From the NCBI RefSeq assembly GCF_902167145.1, contig NC_050098.1, positions 133,808,207 to 133,872,206 on the forward strand: a stretch of DNA of 64,000 nt. The letters are read 5' to 3'. The position numbers and the translations under genes are program-made. Every line of letters starts with the position of its first letter. The first letter of the stretch is position 1. The notes below the pieces were generated by a model. It was not told where the DNA came from. It did no database searches and was given only the letters and a program-made list of their open reading frames with translations. The stretch comes from Zea mays. Lineage: Eukaryota; Streptophyta; Magnoliopsida; Poales; Poaceae. Below are positions 1-10,316 of this stretch, piece after piece.

Positions 1-506
1 TTTCCAAAGAGATTCGGGCGTCCTCTCCCGTACGCCTACAGTTAAGCTCTGCCCGGAGGTCGTCGGTCTGCACTCCCCTTACGGAGGGCGAGCGCACAGA
101 CGCTGTCGCCTCGCGTTGGCGTCGGGATGACCGAGGCTTAGACCTGGTCAAAGTGGAATGCGCCATGCCGAGTAGTCGGTCGACGTCGTCATGCCACTGC
201 TTCATGGCCCCGGCGAGGCCGTGGAGCTAGGGGGTGGCGTAGCAACTCCCTAGCTGCAGACAACGCCGTAGGCGCTGCCCTTGACGGAGTCCGGGAAGCT
301 TGTGCTGGCGTGCGCTGCTGCACGGCGTGTACAGCAGCAGTCCCAGACTCAGGGTGGCCGGGTACTCGTGGCGCGGAGGATGCAACTTCTTCCTCCATCA
401 CCAAATCTTCCGAAGTTTTGGCGTGGTGCTCGATGATCCGCACCATCATGCTGAGTGAGGAAACAAGCAAAAACTTCAAGCCTAGCCCCCTACCTGGCGC
501 GCCAAA
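1..506 (-). mobile_element. Internal 5' region of a minus-strand LTR retrotransposon (probable Ty3/gypsy)
   Basis: Read on the minus strand, this DNA lies just downstream of the LTR at 507-1545. A primer-binding-site-like block, TGGCGCGCCAGGTAGGGGG, sits at 504-486 (minus), two bases inside the LTR end. The same 19-mer follows the 5' LTR of the Tat-type element at 52640, which suggests this is also a gypsy element of the Tat group. The element continues past position 1, so its gag-pol is not visible and the family stays unnamed. Confidence 0.7.
189..449 (-). CDS. Short leader ORF of the minus-strand LTR element, function unknown
   Basis: This 86-codon minus-strand ORF starts at the ATG at 449 (a second ATG follows at 446), about 40 bases past the primer binding site. 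The product begins MMVRIIEHHAK, then becomes Ala/Arg/Pro/Ser rich with no domain I can recognise. The position fits the start of gag, but the ORF closes after 86 codons. It could be a truncated gag start, a leader peptide, or chance coding in GC-rich DNA. I do not assign a function. Confidence 0.25.
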   Translation of the reverse strand: MMVRIIEHHAKTSEDLVMEEEVASSAPRVPGHPESGTAAVHAVQQRTPAQASRTPSRAAPTALSAARELLRHPLAPRPRRGHEAVA

Positions 507-1545
507 TGTCAGAGGGGAAAATCTCTCTGGCCGGGTGGCGGATTGCACCCGCCCTAAATCGTAAAAAGAGGAGGGGCCTAACCGTTTTGCTTGTTACGAG
601 ACTGGTGGATCAACACATGGGAGCACGTGAGGTTTAGAGTGGTTCGGGCCGCCGGAGCGTAATACCCTACTCCACTGTGTGATGTATTGCTTTGGAAGCT
701 TGTATGAACTTGTGAGTGTCTGCCTAAGATTGGGTGTGAGTGAACCTATCTTGTAACGTCGCATGCCTCCCCTTTTATAGCCGAAGGGGGCATGCACAAA
801 GGTACTGAGCCTCGACATGTGGGCCTAGGGGCTTAACGAATATTGTACTTGGAGCCACGAACGTGTGCTGCTGAGGCGATCTTCTAGCGCTCTGACGCCC
901 GAGATCTCCATATCCTCGGCGTGCAGGGGAGGCTTCTTATAGAAGGGATGATGAGTACGGTGCACCGCTCGGCACGGGCGCACTGTTTGCCAGCTGACCG
1001 GTCAGACGCGCTGCCTGCTGGATGATCCTGATGCCGCTTGCCATTGGAATGGACAAGACGCATTAAATGTTGGGAGGGCGTGTCGCCCGCTGGCGTGGTG
1101 GCAGGCGGCGCGTCCTTTCAGCAATAAATGCAGAGGCCGCTCGTCTGGGTGGGCTTTATGCCAGGCTTTGCCCGCTGGTTTATGTATCGGGCAACAAGCC
1201 ACGCGACAGTAGTGGGTAGTGCAGGACAAGGTCTGGGCACGTGCCAGCACCGGACCCCTACCTTCGCCGGGGTCCTCCCCGTCCCGGGACCCTGCCAATG
1301 CTGAGGCCTTCCAGGGGGATCCGGCATACCTTCTTGGGGTCCCGGACTAGTATGTATAGGGGTCCAGTGTCTTCCTGCGGGGGTCCGGTTCTAGCGACGA
1401 ACACCAGGATGTACCCCCTTTCCTTGCCACGCGGCGCGCCTGGACCTGCCCATTGGGCGCCATTCTCCACGTGGTTTTGAGGCGTTCCACGGGTGCGGCG
1501 CCTTTATGCAGTAGCAGAAGGTACCCCTGATTGAGGGTACTGACA
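507..1545 (-). repeat. 5' LTR of the minus-strand element, about 1.04 kb
   Basis: The LTR has 6 bp inverted ends, TGTCAG at 507 and CTGACA at 1545. The primer binding site lies next to the 507 end, so this is the 5' LTR of an element reading leftward. It was inserted into the RNase H region of a Sirevirus, whose reading frame resumes at 1546. The five bases after it (GGTAC, 1546-1550) should be the target duplication; its partner lies beyond the left edge. Several short ORFs in this GC-rich stretch look like noise. Confidence 0.8.
771..780 (-). promoter_or_regulatory. TATA box in the 5' LTR
   Basis: On the minus strand the sequence reads CTATAAAAGG. It lies about 265 bases before the LTR end, a usual place for an LTR promoter that fires into the element. 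Confidence 0.55.
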
Positions 1546-2048
1546 GGTACCCCAAGGGATCCTCTTTTGATTTATTAGGATATTCAAATGCTGATTGGGC
1601 AGGGTGTAAAATTGATAGGAAGAGCACATCAGGGACTTGTCAGTTTCTAGGGAGATCCCTGGTGTCTTGGGCTTCAAAGAAATAAAACTCAGTAGCTCTT
1701 TCTACCGCCGAAGCCGAGTATATTGCCGCAGGCCATTGTTGCGCGCAATTGCTTTGGATGAGGCAAACCCTTAGCGACTATGGCTACAAATTTAGCAAAG
1801 TCCCTCTCCTATGTGATAATGAGAGTGCAATCCGCATGGCGGATAATCCTGTTGAACACAGCCGCACTAAGCACGTAGCCATTCGGTATCACTTTTTGAG
1901 AGATCACCAACAAAGGGGGGATATCGAGATAGCCTATATTAACACCAAAGAACAATTAGCAGATATCTTTACCAAACCATTAGATGAGAAAACCTTTACC
2001 AAACTTAGTAATGAGCTAAATATTCTTGATTCTAGGAACTTTGATTGA
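1546..2048 (+). pseudogene. Copia (Sirevirus) polyprotein C-terminus: RNase H
   Basis: Ty1/Copia RNase H removes the RNA strand during reverse transcription. The frame resumes after the inserted LTR with YPKGSSFDLLGYSNADWAG, then RKSTSGTCQFLG, LVSWASKK, a stop, and STAEAEYIAAG, DNESAIRMADN and ADIFTKPLDEK, ending at the TGA at 2046. These are the usual Copia RNase H blocks. The TAA at 1683 stands where the family has Gln (CAA), so the frame is dead. Everything upstream in pol is off the left edge or displaced by the insertion. The element also supplies the LTR at 2850-4065. Confidence 0.9.
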
Positions 2049-2849
2049 TACTTTGCACACATTGCTCATTCATATACCTTTGATCATACCTCTTTTATGT
2101 CTATGACTAATGTGTTTTCAAGTGTATTCTTATGCTTAGTCATAGAATTGAAAGGGAAATGGAGTATTCGGCAAAGACGACGCTTCCACTCAACTCCATC
2201 GGTATTATTTACTCTTTGTCGGTATTCCGCCATCTCTCCACATTGGTATAATCTTCACTCATATTTATTTGTTTGCCATTGGGAGAAAGTATAAGGGCTC
2301 ATATTTCACTCAAAGTATCCGTTTTTCGCGATTCATGCCAAAGGGGGAGAAAGTATTAGCCCAAAGCAAAAGGACCGCACCACCACGCCAATTTCAGAAT
2401 TTTTCGAAACAAGTTTATGTTTTTCAATTGGTATCTTTGAAATTAGCATTCCTCTAGGAAATTCTATCTCAATTGGTAAAACCCTCTTGAACACTAAGAG
2501 GAGAATTTCATTAAGGGGGAGTTTTGTTTAGTCAAAGGAAAAGCATTTGAAATAGGGGGAGAAAATTTCAAAATCTTGAAAATGCTTCTCGAAATCTTAC
2601 TTATATACCTTTGACTATTTGCAAAAGACTTTAAAAAGAATTTGCAAAAGAATTTGCAAAAATAAAACAAGTGGTGCAAATGTGGTCCAAAATGTTAAAG
2701 AAAGAAAGCAATCCATGCATATCTTATGAAAGTTTAAATTGGTTTAATTCCAAGCAACCTTTGCACTTACCTTATGCAAACTAGTTCAATTCTGCACTTA
2801 TATATTTGCTTTGGTTTGTGTTGGCATCAATCACCAAAAGGGAGGAGAT
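2049..2849 (+). other. Sirevirus 3' non-coding region with repeated polypurine-tract-like motifs
   Basis: There is no long ORF between the RNase H stop and the LTR. Purine blocks recur: AAAGGGGGAGAAAG near 2340, AAGGGGGAG near 2515, ATAGGGGGAGAAAA near 2553, and AAAAGGGAGGAGAT directly before the LTR. Multiple polypurine tracts upstream of the 3' LTR are a known mark of Sireviruses. The last block is the likely primer for plus-strand synthesis. Confidence 0.7.
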
Positions 2850-4065
2850 TGAAAGGGAAATAGGGTCAAACCTTTTCCTAAATGATTTTGGTGGTTGAAT
2901 TGCCCAACACAAACAATTGGACTAACTAGTTTGCTCTAGATTATGAGTTCTACAGGTGCCAAAGGTTCAACACAAATCAATAAAAAGTCCAAGATAGGGT
3001 TCAAAACAAAAGGAGCAAAAGAAACCGAAGGCAGCACTGGTCTGGCGCACCGGACTGTCCGGTGTGCCCCCAGACAGTGTCTAGTACACCAGGGTGGATC
3101 AACTCGAACTCGCTACCCTCGGGTTTCTGGGAAAGCCACTCTGCTATAATTCACCGGACTGTCTGGTGTGCCGGACTGTCTGGTGTGCCATGCGGAGTAA
3201 CGGCTACAGCGCCAACGGTCGTCTGCAAAAGTGAACAGTGAACGCTGCAGTGCGCGGACAGTTCGCGCAGAGTCAGAGCAGGCGCTAGAAGGCGCACCGG
3301 ATAGTGAACAGGACCTGTCCGGTGCACCACCGGACTATTCGGTGGCCCAACTGTCAGAAGCTCCAACGGTCGAACCCTAACGGTTGGGTGACGTGGCTAG
3401 CGCACCGGACAGTGTCCGGTGGCGCACCAGACTGTCCGGTGCGCCCATCGACAGATAGCCTCCCCAACGGCCATTTTGGTGGGTGGGGCTATAAATACCC
3501 CCCAACAACCACACTTCAAGGCATCTAAGTTTTCAGCCATTGCATTCAATATAGGAGCTCTAGACTTCACTCCAAGACACAAACAAGAGAACAAATCCTC
3601 TCCCAAGTCCAGAATCACTCCAAACATTTGGTGACTAGTGAGAGAGAGATATTTGTGTTCATTTGATTTCTTGTCGCTTGGATCGCTTTTCTTCTTCCCC
3701 ATTCTTGTTCTCAACACCTTTGTAATTAAAGCAAGAGACACCAAGTTGTGGTGGTCCTTATGGGGACTAAGTGTCCCAATTGATTAAGGAGAAAAGCTCA
3801 CGCGGTCTAGGTGACCGTTTGAGAGAGGGAAAGGGTTGAAAGAGACCCGGTCTTTGTGACCACCTCAACGGGGAGTAGGTTTGCAAGAACCGAACCTCGG
3901 TAAAACAAATCACTGTGTCACTCTCTTGATTTGCTTGTGATTTGTTTTCGCCCTCTCTTTCAGACTCGATTTTAATTTTAACGCTAACCCCGGCTTGTAG
4001 TGTGTGCTTAAGTTTATAATTTTTAGATTCCGCCTATTCACCCCCCCCCCTCTAGGCGACTTTTA
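2850..4065 (+). repeat. 3' LTR of the Sirevirus (Opie/Ji-like)
   Basis: The LTR starts TGAAAGGGAAATAGGG right after the polypurine tract and ends ...TCTAGGCGACTTTTA, where the usual final CA has become TA. Inside are several short palindromes built on CACCGGAC/GTCCGGTG (about 3050, 3150, 3300, 3400-3440), typical of Sirevirus LTRs. A TATA box, CTATAAATAC, lies at 3489-3498. The LTR ends exactly where the Del/Tekay-like 3' LTR begins, so this element landed in that LTR. GTTAC (4066-4070) is the probable target duplication; its partner is beyond the left edge. Confidence 0.85.
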
Positions 4066-5244
4066 GTTACACTACCCTGAATCACTATGGACAGGTGCAA
4101 CGTGCTCCTACCAACACGGTGAAAGTGGTCGGGGAACATACCAAGAGGTTGGCGCGACGATGAGGCCAGACCACGCGGAACAGCTGCTTCCACAGCGGAG
4201 CTTGACTACGGCGAGCAATTCCCGCCAGTGCAGGGTCGCCCAGCTTGTCCCGAAGACACGGACGGGTCACCCGGACGCTGGTGCAACTACATGACCACGT
4301 GTCGGGGATAGAACACCGGCGCAGAGGAGTTTCACCGGCGGCGGACTCCTATCCAGACGAACGCAGCGATGTTCTGTGGCGAGGTTAACCGACGTGGGCG
4401 CGAGTGGGCGAGAGAAAAGGAGGACTTGGTCGCGCGAGCTACCTTTTATAGCCCAAGGCGTCGAGGTCAACGGCCGGGCGGATTGGCGGTGCGTAGCCTG
4501 AGTTTCCCGGCAACGATCCGCCATAGGCGGCAAGGTGGGCGAGAACGAGTCTGGTAGCGTGGGCCCATGAGTAAGTCACGCGGGGAGAAGAGAGTGAAGT
4601 GCCCTGGCAGACACGCGGGCCCAACGGAGTAGTGAAAGGGGCACGCGCACAAGCGCTGGCGAGAGGATGAGCGCTGCGGAGAGGCTGCAGGTAGGGTCCA
4701 TAAGCCAATGCGACAGTGGGGATGGCTGGGCTGGCGTGGTGAGCTCCCCAAGTGGGCCGAAGAGAGCAGGGAAAGGAGTTGGGCTAAAAGGGAGGAAGTC
4801 AGCCCGAGTAAGGTCTTCTATTTTTTCTTTTTCTTTTTTTCATTTCCATTCCATTTTTCTCTTATTTAAATCTCAATTTAAATTCAAACTTCGTGGCTCA
4901 TCATTTACAAACTATATTTGTGCAATTAAAAGTACTAAGTTTGAAGATATTTATTTATATATATATTATTTATATTTTCATATCCCTTCTCTTTTTCTCA
5001 TTTTCAAACCCTACTTTCAATTTAGGGTTTAATCCAACTTCTAGTCCTTTTCATATTATTTTTATCCTTATTATTTTTTATTTTAATGCACAAACATATA
5101 ACTCCAACATGATGCATATTCTTTTTTTATCATTTGTTTTAATTCATCTCCCTTAATTATAGGTATGCTATTTTGTGATAAAAATATGGCATACAACACA
5201 AGAAGATCTCTATATATTCCTTTTTTACAATTTTGAGTATTACA
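4066..5244 (-). repeat. Partial 3' LTR of the Del/Tekay-like element
   Basis: This stretch matches 12460-13649 closely from GTTACACTACCC to GAGTATTACA. It stops at 4066 because the Sirevirus was inserted there; the other LTR continues for another 2.1 kb. A minus-strand TATA box (GGCTATAAAAGG) is at about 4441-4452. Confidence 0.85.
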
Positions 5245-5260
5245 AATCCTACCCCCCTTA
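5245..5260 (-). other. Polypurine tract
   Basis: On the minus strand, AAGGGGGGTAGGATT lies directly before the 3' LTR start TGTAATACTC. This is the expected plus-strand primer site. Confidence 0.7.
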
Positions 5261-5282
5261 CAAAGAATCTCATCCTCGAGAT

Positions 5283-6023
5283 TTAAGAAGGACTAGGAAA
5301 GAGATGGGGAAAGTCTATGCGTAGTTCTTCTTCTCTTTCCCAGGTAGCCTCATCTTCGCCATGGTGGCTCTATTGTACTTTGCACATCTTTATCACCTTA
5401 TTTCTTGTGACACGAGTCAGTGTATCAAGAATCTTGATAGGATACTCAGCATAAGTCAGATCATCTTGAACACTAAGGTCCTCCATTGGTAGCTGCTCTT
5501 CAGGTACCCTGAGACACTTCTTCAGTTGTGATACATGAAAGACATCATGTACATCCGCAAGATGATCAGGTAGCTCCAATTGGTATGCAACCTCTCCCAC
5601 TCGCTTTAAGATCAAGAAGGGTCCAATGAAGCGAGGGGACAACTTTCCTTTGACTTTAAATCTTCACATACCCCGGAGTGGTGACACCTTCAAATAGACA
5701 TGATCACCCTCCTTAAACTCTAGCAGTCTTCTTCGGGTATCCGCATAGCTTTTCTGTCTTGACTGCTCAGTTCTCAAGTTCTCCATTATTTGATGGACTT
5801 GTTCTTCAGCCTCTTGTATAATTTTAGGCCCAAATAACTGCCTTTCACCAGTTTGATCCCAATATAGCGGAGTCCTGCACTTTCTGCCATGCAAAGCCTC
5901 AAACGGGGACATCTTCAAACTGGCCTGGTAGCTATTATTGTAAGAGAACTCCGCATATGGTAAACTCTTATCCCAACTACCACCATGCTTAAGAGCACAA
6001 GCTCTTAACATATATTCTAGCAC
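5283..6023 (-). pseudogene. Integrase C-terminus and chromodomain of the Del/Tekay-like element
   Basis: From 6023 the frame reads TNQVLEYMLRACALKH, FSYNNSYQASLKMSPFEAL and HGRKCRTPLYWDQ, the end of the gypsy integrase core, then the GPF/Y region (SPRFIGPFLILKRVG). A TGA at about 5668 replaces an Arg codon. The last 50 residues form a chromodomain, EYPIKILDT...RVTRNKVIKMCKVQ, a TAG where the family has Trp, then SHHGEDEATWEREEEL, ending at 5283. Chromodomains tether integration to histone-marked chromatin. With TAG inside the domain this copy could not make it. Confidence 0.88.
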
Positions 6024-6041
6024 TTGGTTGGTCCTCTCAGT

Positions 6042-7340
6042 CTACCCATCAGTCTGTGGATGGTAAGCCGAACTAAAATTCAATCTTGTATCCAAGGACT
6101 CATGCAACTTCTTCCAGTACCGAGAAGTAAACTGTGATCCCCAGTCTGACATAATCTTATTTGGCACCCCATGTAAGCATACAATCCGTGCCATGTACAA
6201 CTCTGCTAGCTTGGCTCCTGAATATGTGGTCTTCACTAGAATAAAGTGGGCTACTTTAGTTAGCCTATCCACAATCACCCATATAGAGTCATACCCAGCA
6301 GATGTGCGGGGTAAGCCCACAATGAAGTCCATGCCAATCTCTTCCCATTTCCACTCAGGTATCTTAAGGGGGTGTAGTAAACCAGCAGGTCTTTGATGTT
6401 CCACTTTCACCCTCTGGCAAACATCACATAGTGCAACATGTGAAGCAACATCCTTCTTTAGTCCATACCACCAATACTTCTGCTTCAAGTTCCGGTACAT
6501 CTTAGTACTACCAGGGTGGATTGAATAAGCTGAGTCATGTGCCTCCTTCAATATGGTTTCACAAAGACTATCGATATCAGGAACACAAATCCGATTCTTG
6601 AACCATATCATGCCCTGCTCATCCTCCATGAAATCTGGGCCTCTACCTTCTGTTATCAAATCCTTGATCTCCTGAATTTTGGCATCACTAATTTGACCCT
6701 TTCGTATTTCTTGCTCTAAGGTAGGTTCCAATTCGATGGTAATCCCTTCAATATGAGCAACTATTCCCAGATTGAGCCTCTCAAAATCTTCTGCTAACTC
6801 ATCGGGTAACTGGGTGACAATAGCAGCATGGACCTGCCCCTTCCGACTCAAGGCATCCGCAACCAGATTCGCCTTTCCCAGATGATAGTGAATTTCCAGG
6901 TCATAATCCTTGATGAGCTCCAACCATCGGCATTGCCTAAGGTTAAGATCCTTCTGAGTGAAAATGTATTTTAAGCTCTTGTGATCAGTGTAGATTCGGC
7001 ACTTGGTTCCCATAATATAGTGTCTCCAAATCTTGAGAGCATGCACAACTGCTGCTAGTTCTAAGTCATGAGTGGGGTAGTTCAACTCATGTTTCCGCAA
7101 CTGGCGACACGCATAGGCAATAACATGTCCTTCCTGCATAAGCACACATCCTAGGCCTTGGCGACTTGCATCACAATATATATCAAAATTCTTCTGTAGA
7201 TCTGGCATAATCAGTACTGGAGCAGCCATCAACTTAGATCTCAACTGATCAAAACTCTCTTGGCATTCCCCAGTCCACTTAAACTCCTTGCCCTTCTCCA
7301 ACAATGAGGTCATAGGCTTAGCAATCTTGGAGAACCCTTC
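6042..7340 (-). pseudogene. RNase H and integrase core of the Del/Tekay-like element
   Basis: This is the longest open part of pol (423 codons from 7313). Gypsy RNase H comes first: FDIYCDASRQGLGCVLMQ, ELNYPTHDLELAAVV and RIYTDHKSLKYIFTQ, ending in DALSRKG. The integrase zinc finger follows (HPGSTKMYRNL...LCDVCQRVK) and then the core (GMDFIVGLPRT, KIMSDWGSQFTS). The second acidic motif reads SDWGS where the family usually has SDRGS. A TAG at 6042, in place of Gln in the DGQTERTNQ motif, cuts off the third catalytic residue. An upstream stop near 7325 separates it from reverse transcriptase. Confidence 0.9.
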
Positions 7341-8000
7341 AATGAATCACCAGTAATAACCTGCGAGTCCCAAGAAACTCCGGATCTCCGAAACTGTACT
7401 TGGTGTCTTCTAATCCATTATTGTTGTTATTTTAGCTGGATCCACAGCAATTCCTCATTTGGAGATGATATGCCCGAGAAAATGTACTTCATCAAGCCAA
7501 AAGTCACACTTGGTAAATTTGGCATAAAGCTGATTATCCCGTAACTTCTGTAGCACCATCCGCAAATGCTCCTCATGCTCACTATCATTCTTGGAGTAAC
7601 TAAGAATGTCGTCGATGAATACTACGACGAATTTATCAAGATACTCCATAAACACCTTGTTCATCAAATTCATGAAGTAGGCCGGTGCATTGGTTAAGCC
7701 AAATGACATGACTGTAAATTCATATAAACCATATCGGGTAGAAAAAGTCATTTTGGGAATATCAGATGGCCTAATCTTCATCTGATGGTAGCCCGACCTG
7801 AGGTCAATCTTAGAGAACACCCTAGCACCTCTCATCTGATCAAATAAGTCATCAATACGAGGTAACGTGTACTTGTTCTTGATGGTGACATCATTAAGTG
7901 ATCTATAATCCACACACATTCGTTGCGAACCATCCTTCTTCTGTACAAACAGTACCGGTGCTCCCCAAGGTGAGGAACTCGGACGTATATACCCTGCCTC
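7341..8000 (-). pseudogene. Reverse transcriptase of the Del/Tekay-like element
   Basis: The conserved blocks are present: [63 protein letters not shown] and the active site [14 protein letters not shown] at about 7606-7635. The usual second block, [19 protein letters not shown], lies just upstream but follows a TAG at about 8000. Further stops occur at about 7455 and 7413, before the thumb region. The active-site Asp pair is intact, but the protein cannot be made in one piece. Confidence 0.9.
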
Positions 8001-8717
8001 CTACAACTCTGTTAATTGCTTCTTAAGTTCTCGTAACTCTTCTACGGACATTCTGTAGGGGCATTTAGAAATAGGAGCAGTCCCAGGTAAGAGATCAATG
8101 ACAAACTCAACTTCCCTCTCTGGTGGCATCCCTGGTAACTCCTCTGGAAAGACATCTAGAAAATCCCTAACTACACGGATGTTGTCACCAACAAACTCCT
8201 CAGCTATAAAGAACATCGCACGTCTGGAAGAGGTGGTTACTACAATTTGAACTTGAAATATTTCTCCTTTAGGGCTGGTGAGTTCTATTGTACCCCTACC
8301 ATAGTGTATAATGGCCTTTGCCTTTCTTAACCATGACATACCAAGGATCAGATCTATACTGCTTTCCTCTAATACTATAGTGGTAGCCCAGAACTCTCTT
8401 CCCATAATTGTTAATGTCAATCTATGTGTCATATGATTTGCCTCAATAGGCCCTTTAGGTGTAATTACTATCATTGGTTTTCTCATATTTAGCAGTGGTA
8501 TCTCATTTGTATTGGCATATCGAGCAGACATAAATGAATGCGTAGCACCAGAATCAAACAATACTGTTACAGGAATTGCATAAATATAAAACATACCAAG
8601 TGCAATGTCAGCACCATCAGGATTAGCATCTGCACTGACTTGATTAACCCTGACAATAGAATATCCCTTGCTAGGAGTCTGTTGCTTGTTTTGAGCCGGT
8701 GTACCAGAATTCCCCAT
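8001..8717 (-). pseudogene. Protease and start of reverse transcriptase, Del/Tekay-like element
   Basis: This 238-codon open segment holds the retropepsin-like active site VLFDSGATHSFMS (about 8527-8565) and the second protease block DLILGMSWL. It continues into the linker before reverse transcriptase (DFLDVFPEELPGMPPEREVEF, RMSVEELRELKKQL). It ends at a TAG that stands for a Gln or similar codon. Upstream it is split from the gag zinc knuckle by another TAG. Confidence 0.88.
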
Positions 8718-8719
8718 CG

Positions 8720-9850
8720 GACAAGCATTAGCATAGTGCCCAACCTAACTGCTCTTGAAGCATGTAGGGCCAGTCTTCTGTCCTGTAGGTCTCGCCGGGG
8801 TGCCAGTGGGAGCAGCCTGATGAGTGGGAGGTGTCCGTGGAGACCCCTGTGGAGCGTACTGAACTGGGCGTGGTCCTCCTCCTGGACGAGCTGGGGTACC
8901 CTGAGGTGGAACGTAGCGAGGACGAACACTGCTGCTACCCTGTACCTGTGAAATAACCTTCCTCTTCAGATCTCCCAGTTGAACACGCTTGTGTTCAATA
9001 GCAAGAGCCTTATCAAGCAGCCTCTGAAATGATGGAAATGTGTGAGCAACCAATGCATACTGTAGTGGCCCATTGAGTCCTTCCATGAAGTGCTCTTGCT
9101 TCCTTTCATCATCAACCACCTCATCCGGAGCATATCTTGACAGCTGAATGAATTTGTCTCGATACTCGCTGACAGACATGTTGCCTTGCTTCAATGACAG
9201 AAACTCCTTCTTGATCTTCATCAATCCAGCAGGGATGTGGTAGTTTCTGAACTATGTACTGAACTCCGTCCAAGTAATAGTGTCAGCAGCATCATGGGCA
9301 GCAACATAAGAATCCCACCAGTCAGCAGCAGGACCTATCAGACGACCAGAAGCATAAAGAACCTTCTCCCGGTCAGAGCATTGGGCGATGTTGAGCATCT
9401 TATCAATTGATTTCAGCCAATCATCAGCATCTAGTGGATCTGGCGAACTGGCGAAGGTTGGCGGCTTGTCACTCATAAATTCCCGGTGCTTGTCCCAGGG
9501 TGGAAGTGGAGGTGGTGGTGGTGGCAGTGGTACTTGCTGCTGTTATTGTTGCTGTTGCACCCTCCTTTCCTGTCGTAACTCCTCTCTCTCCTGACGCAGC
9601 TCCTAGTGTATGTCCTCTCTCTCCTGGCGCATCTCTTGGCGTTCCTGCCGCATCTGCGCGTGCATATCTGCCAGGTGTCTGCCATCTGTTGCATCATCCT
9701 CATCTGAGCTGCAACTGTTGGGTCAACTCCGGCTGGTGGAGGCTGTAGAGGATCCATCTTAGGTTGTTGCTGTTGTGGTTGTCTAAATATCCTCTGAGTG
9801 TGTTGATTGGGAGGTAGATCAATTCCACCACCCTTCCTGGTATTGACCAT
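8720..9850 (-). pseudogene. gag of the Del/Tekay-like element
   Basis: The likely start is ATG at 9850 (MVNTRKGGG), followed by a Gln/Pro-rich stretch. A frameshift occurs near 9670 in an Arg/Glu/Gln-rich repeat. The capsid-like part follows: FASSPDPLDADDWLKSIDK, ALGRL-type spacing, then LKQGNMSVSEYRDKFIQLS and HTFPSFQRLLDKALAIE. The C-terminal knuckle reads CFKSS, a stop, then VGHYANAC, so the second zinc Cys is Ser and a Gln codon is TAG. Gag forms the particle and binds RNA; this one is broken at several points. Confidence 0.85.
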
Positions 9851-10316
9851 CTGAGTTAGAAACATATGGTAAGAGAGAATAGTAGACAAGGCAGTAATTA
9901 TGAAGCATGCTACTTTGGGGGATTTATTAGCTTAGTGTGTCGCCTACTAAAGCTAATTCATTACCTTATGGTGGTACATGCTAAGATGCCCGTCTGTACT
10001 ATTTCAATCAATCAAAGAAGCAAATCAGGCATTGATCATCAGAACAATCAACCAACATTTTTAATAGAGAAAATAATTTTAATTTTTTGTCCTAGGTCTC
10101 CTATCTCTTAAAAAGGTCATAAATGTAGGATTCCAAGGTGTGAAATCTATCTTGTCTCAAAATAGAGAAGGTTAGAATAATCAAAGCAGAACAGTAGAAG
10201 GTGAGACAGGATCAAGATAAGTATAGAATGAATCAGAGTAAGGTAAGTAGGTAAGGGTTTTGTCCATTTCTATCTAGGTCTCGTCCTACAGTCAACATTT
10301 CCTCTGATACCACTTC
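9851..10316 (-). other. Leader and primer binding site of the Del/Tekay-like element
   Basis: On the minus strand TGGTATCAGAG (10312-10302) lies four bases inside the 5' LTR. It matches the initiator-Met-tRNA primer site used by many plant retroelements. The remaining 400 or so bases up to gag hold no convincing ORF. Confidence 0.8.

Noticed and set aside
1002..1627. Several overlapping short ORFs on both strands
   Set aside because: They lie within an LTR, overlap each other and show no protein motif.
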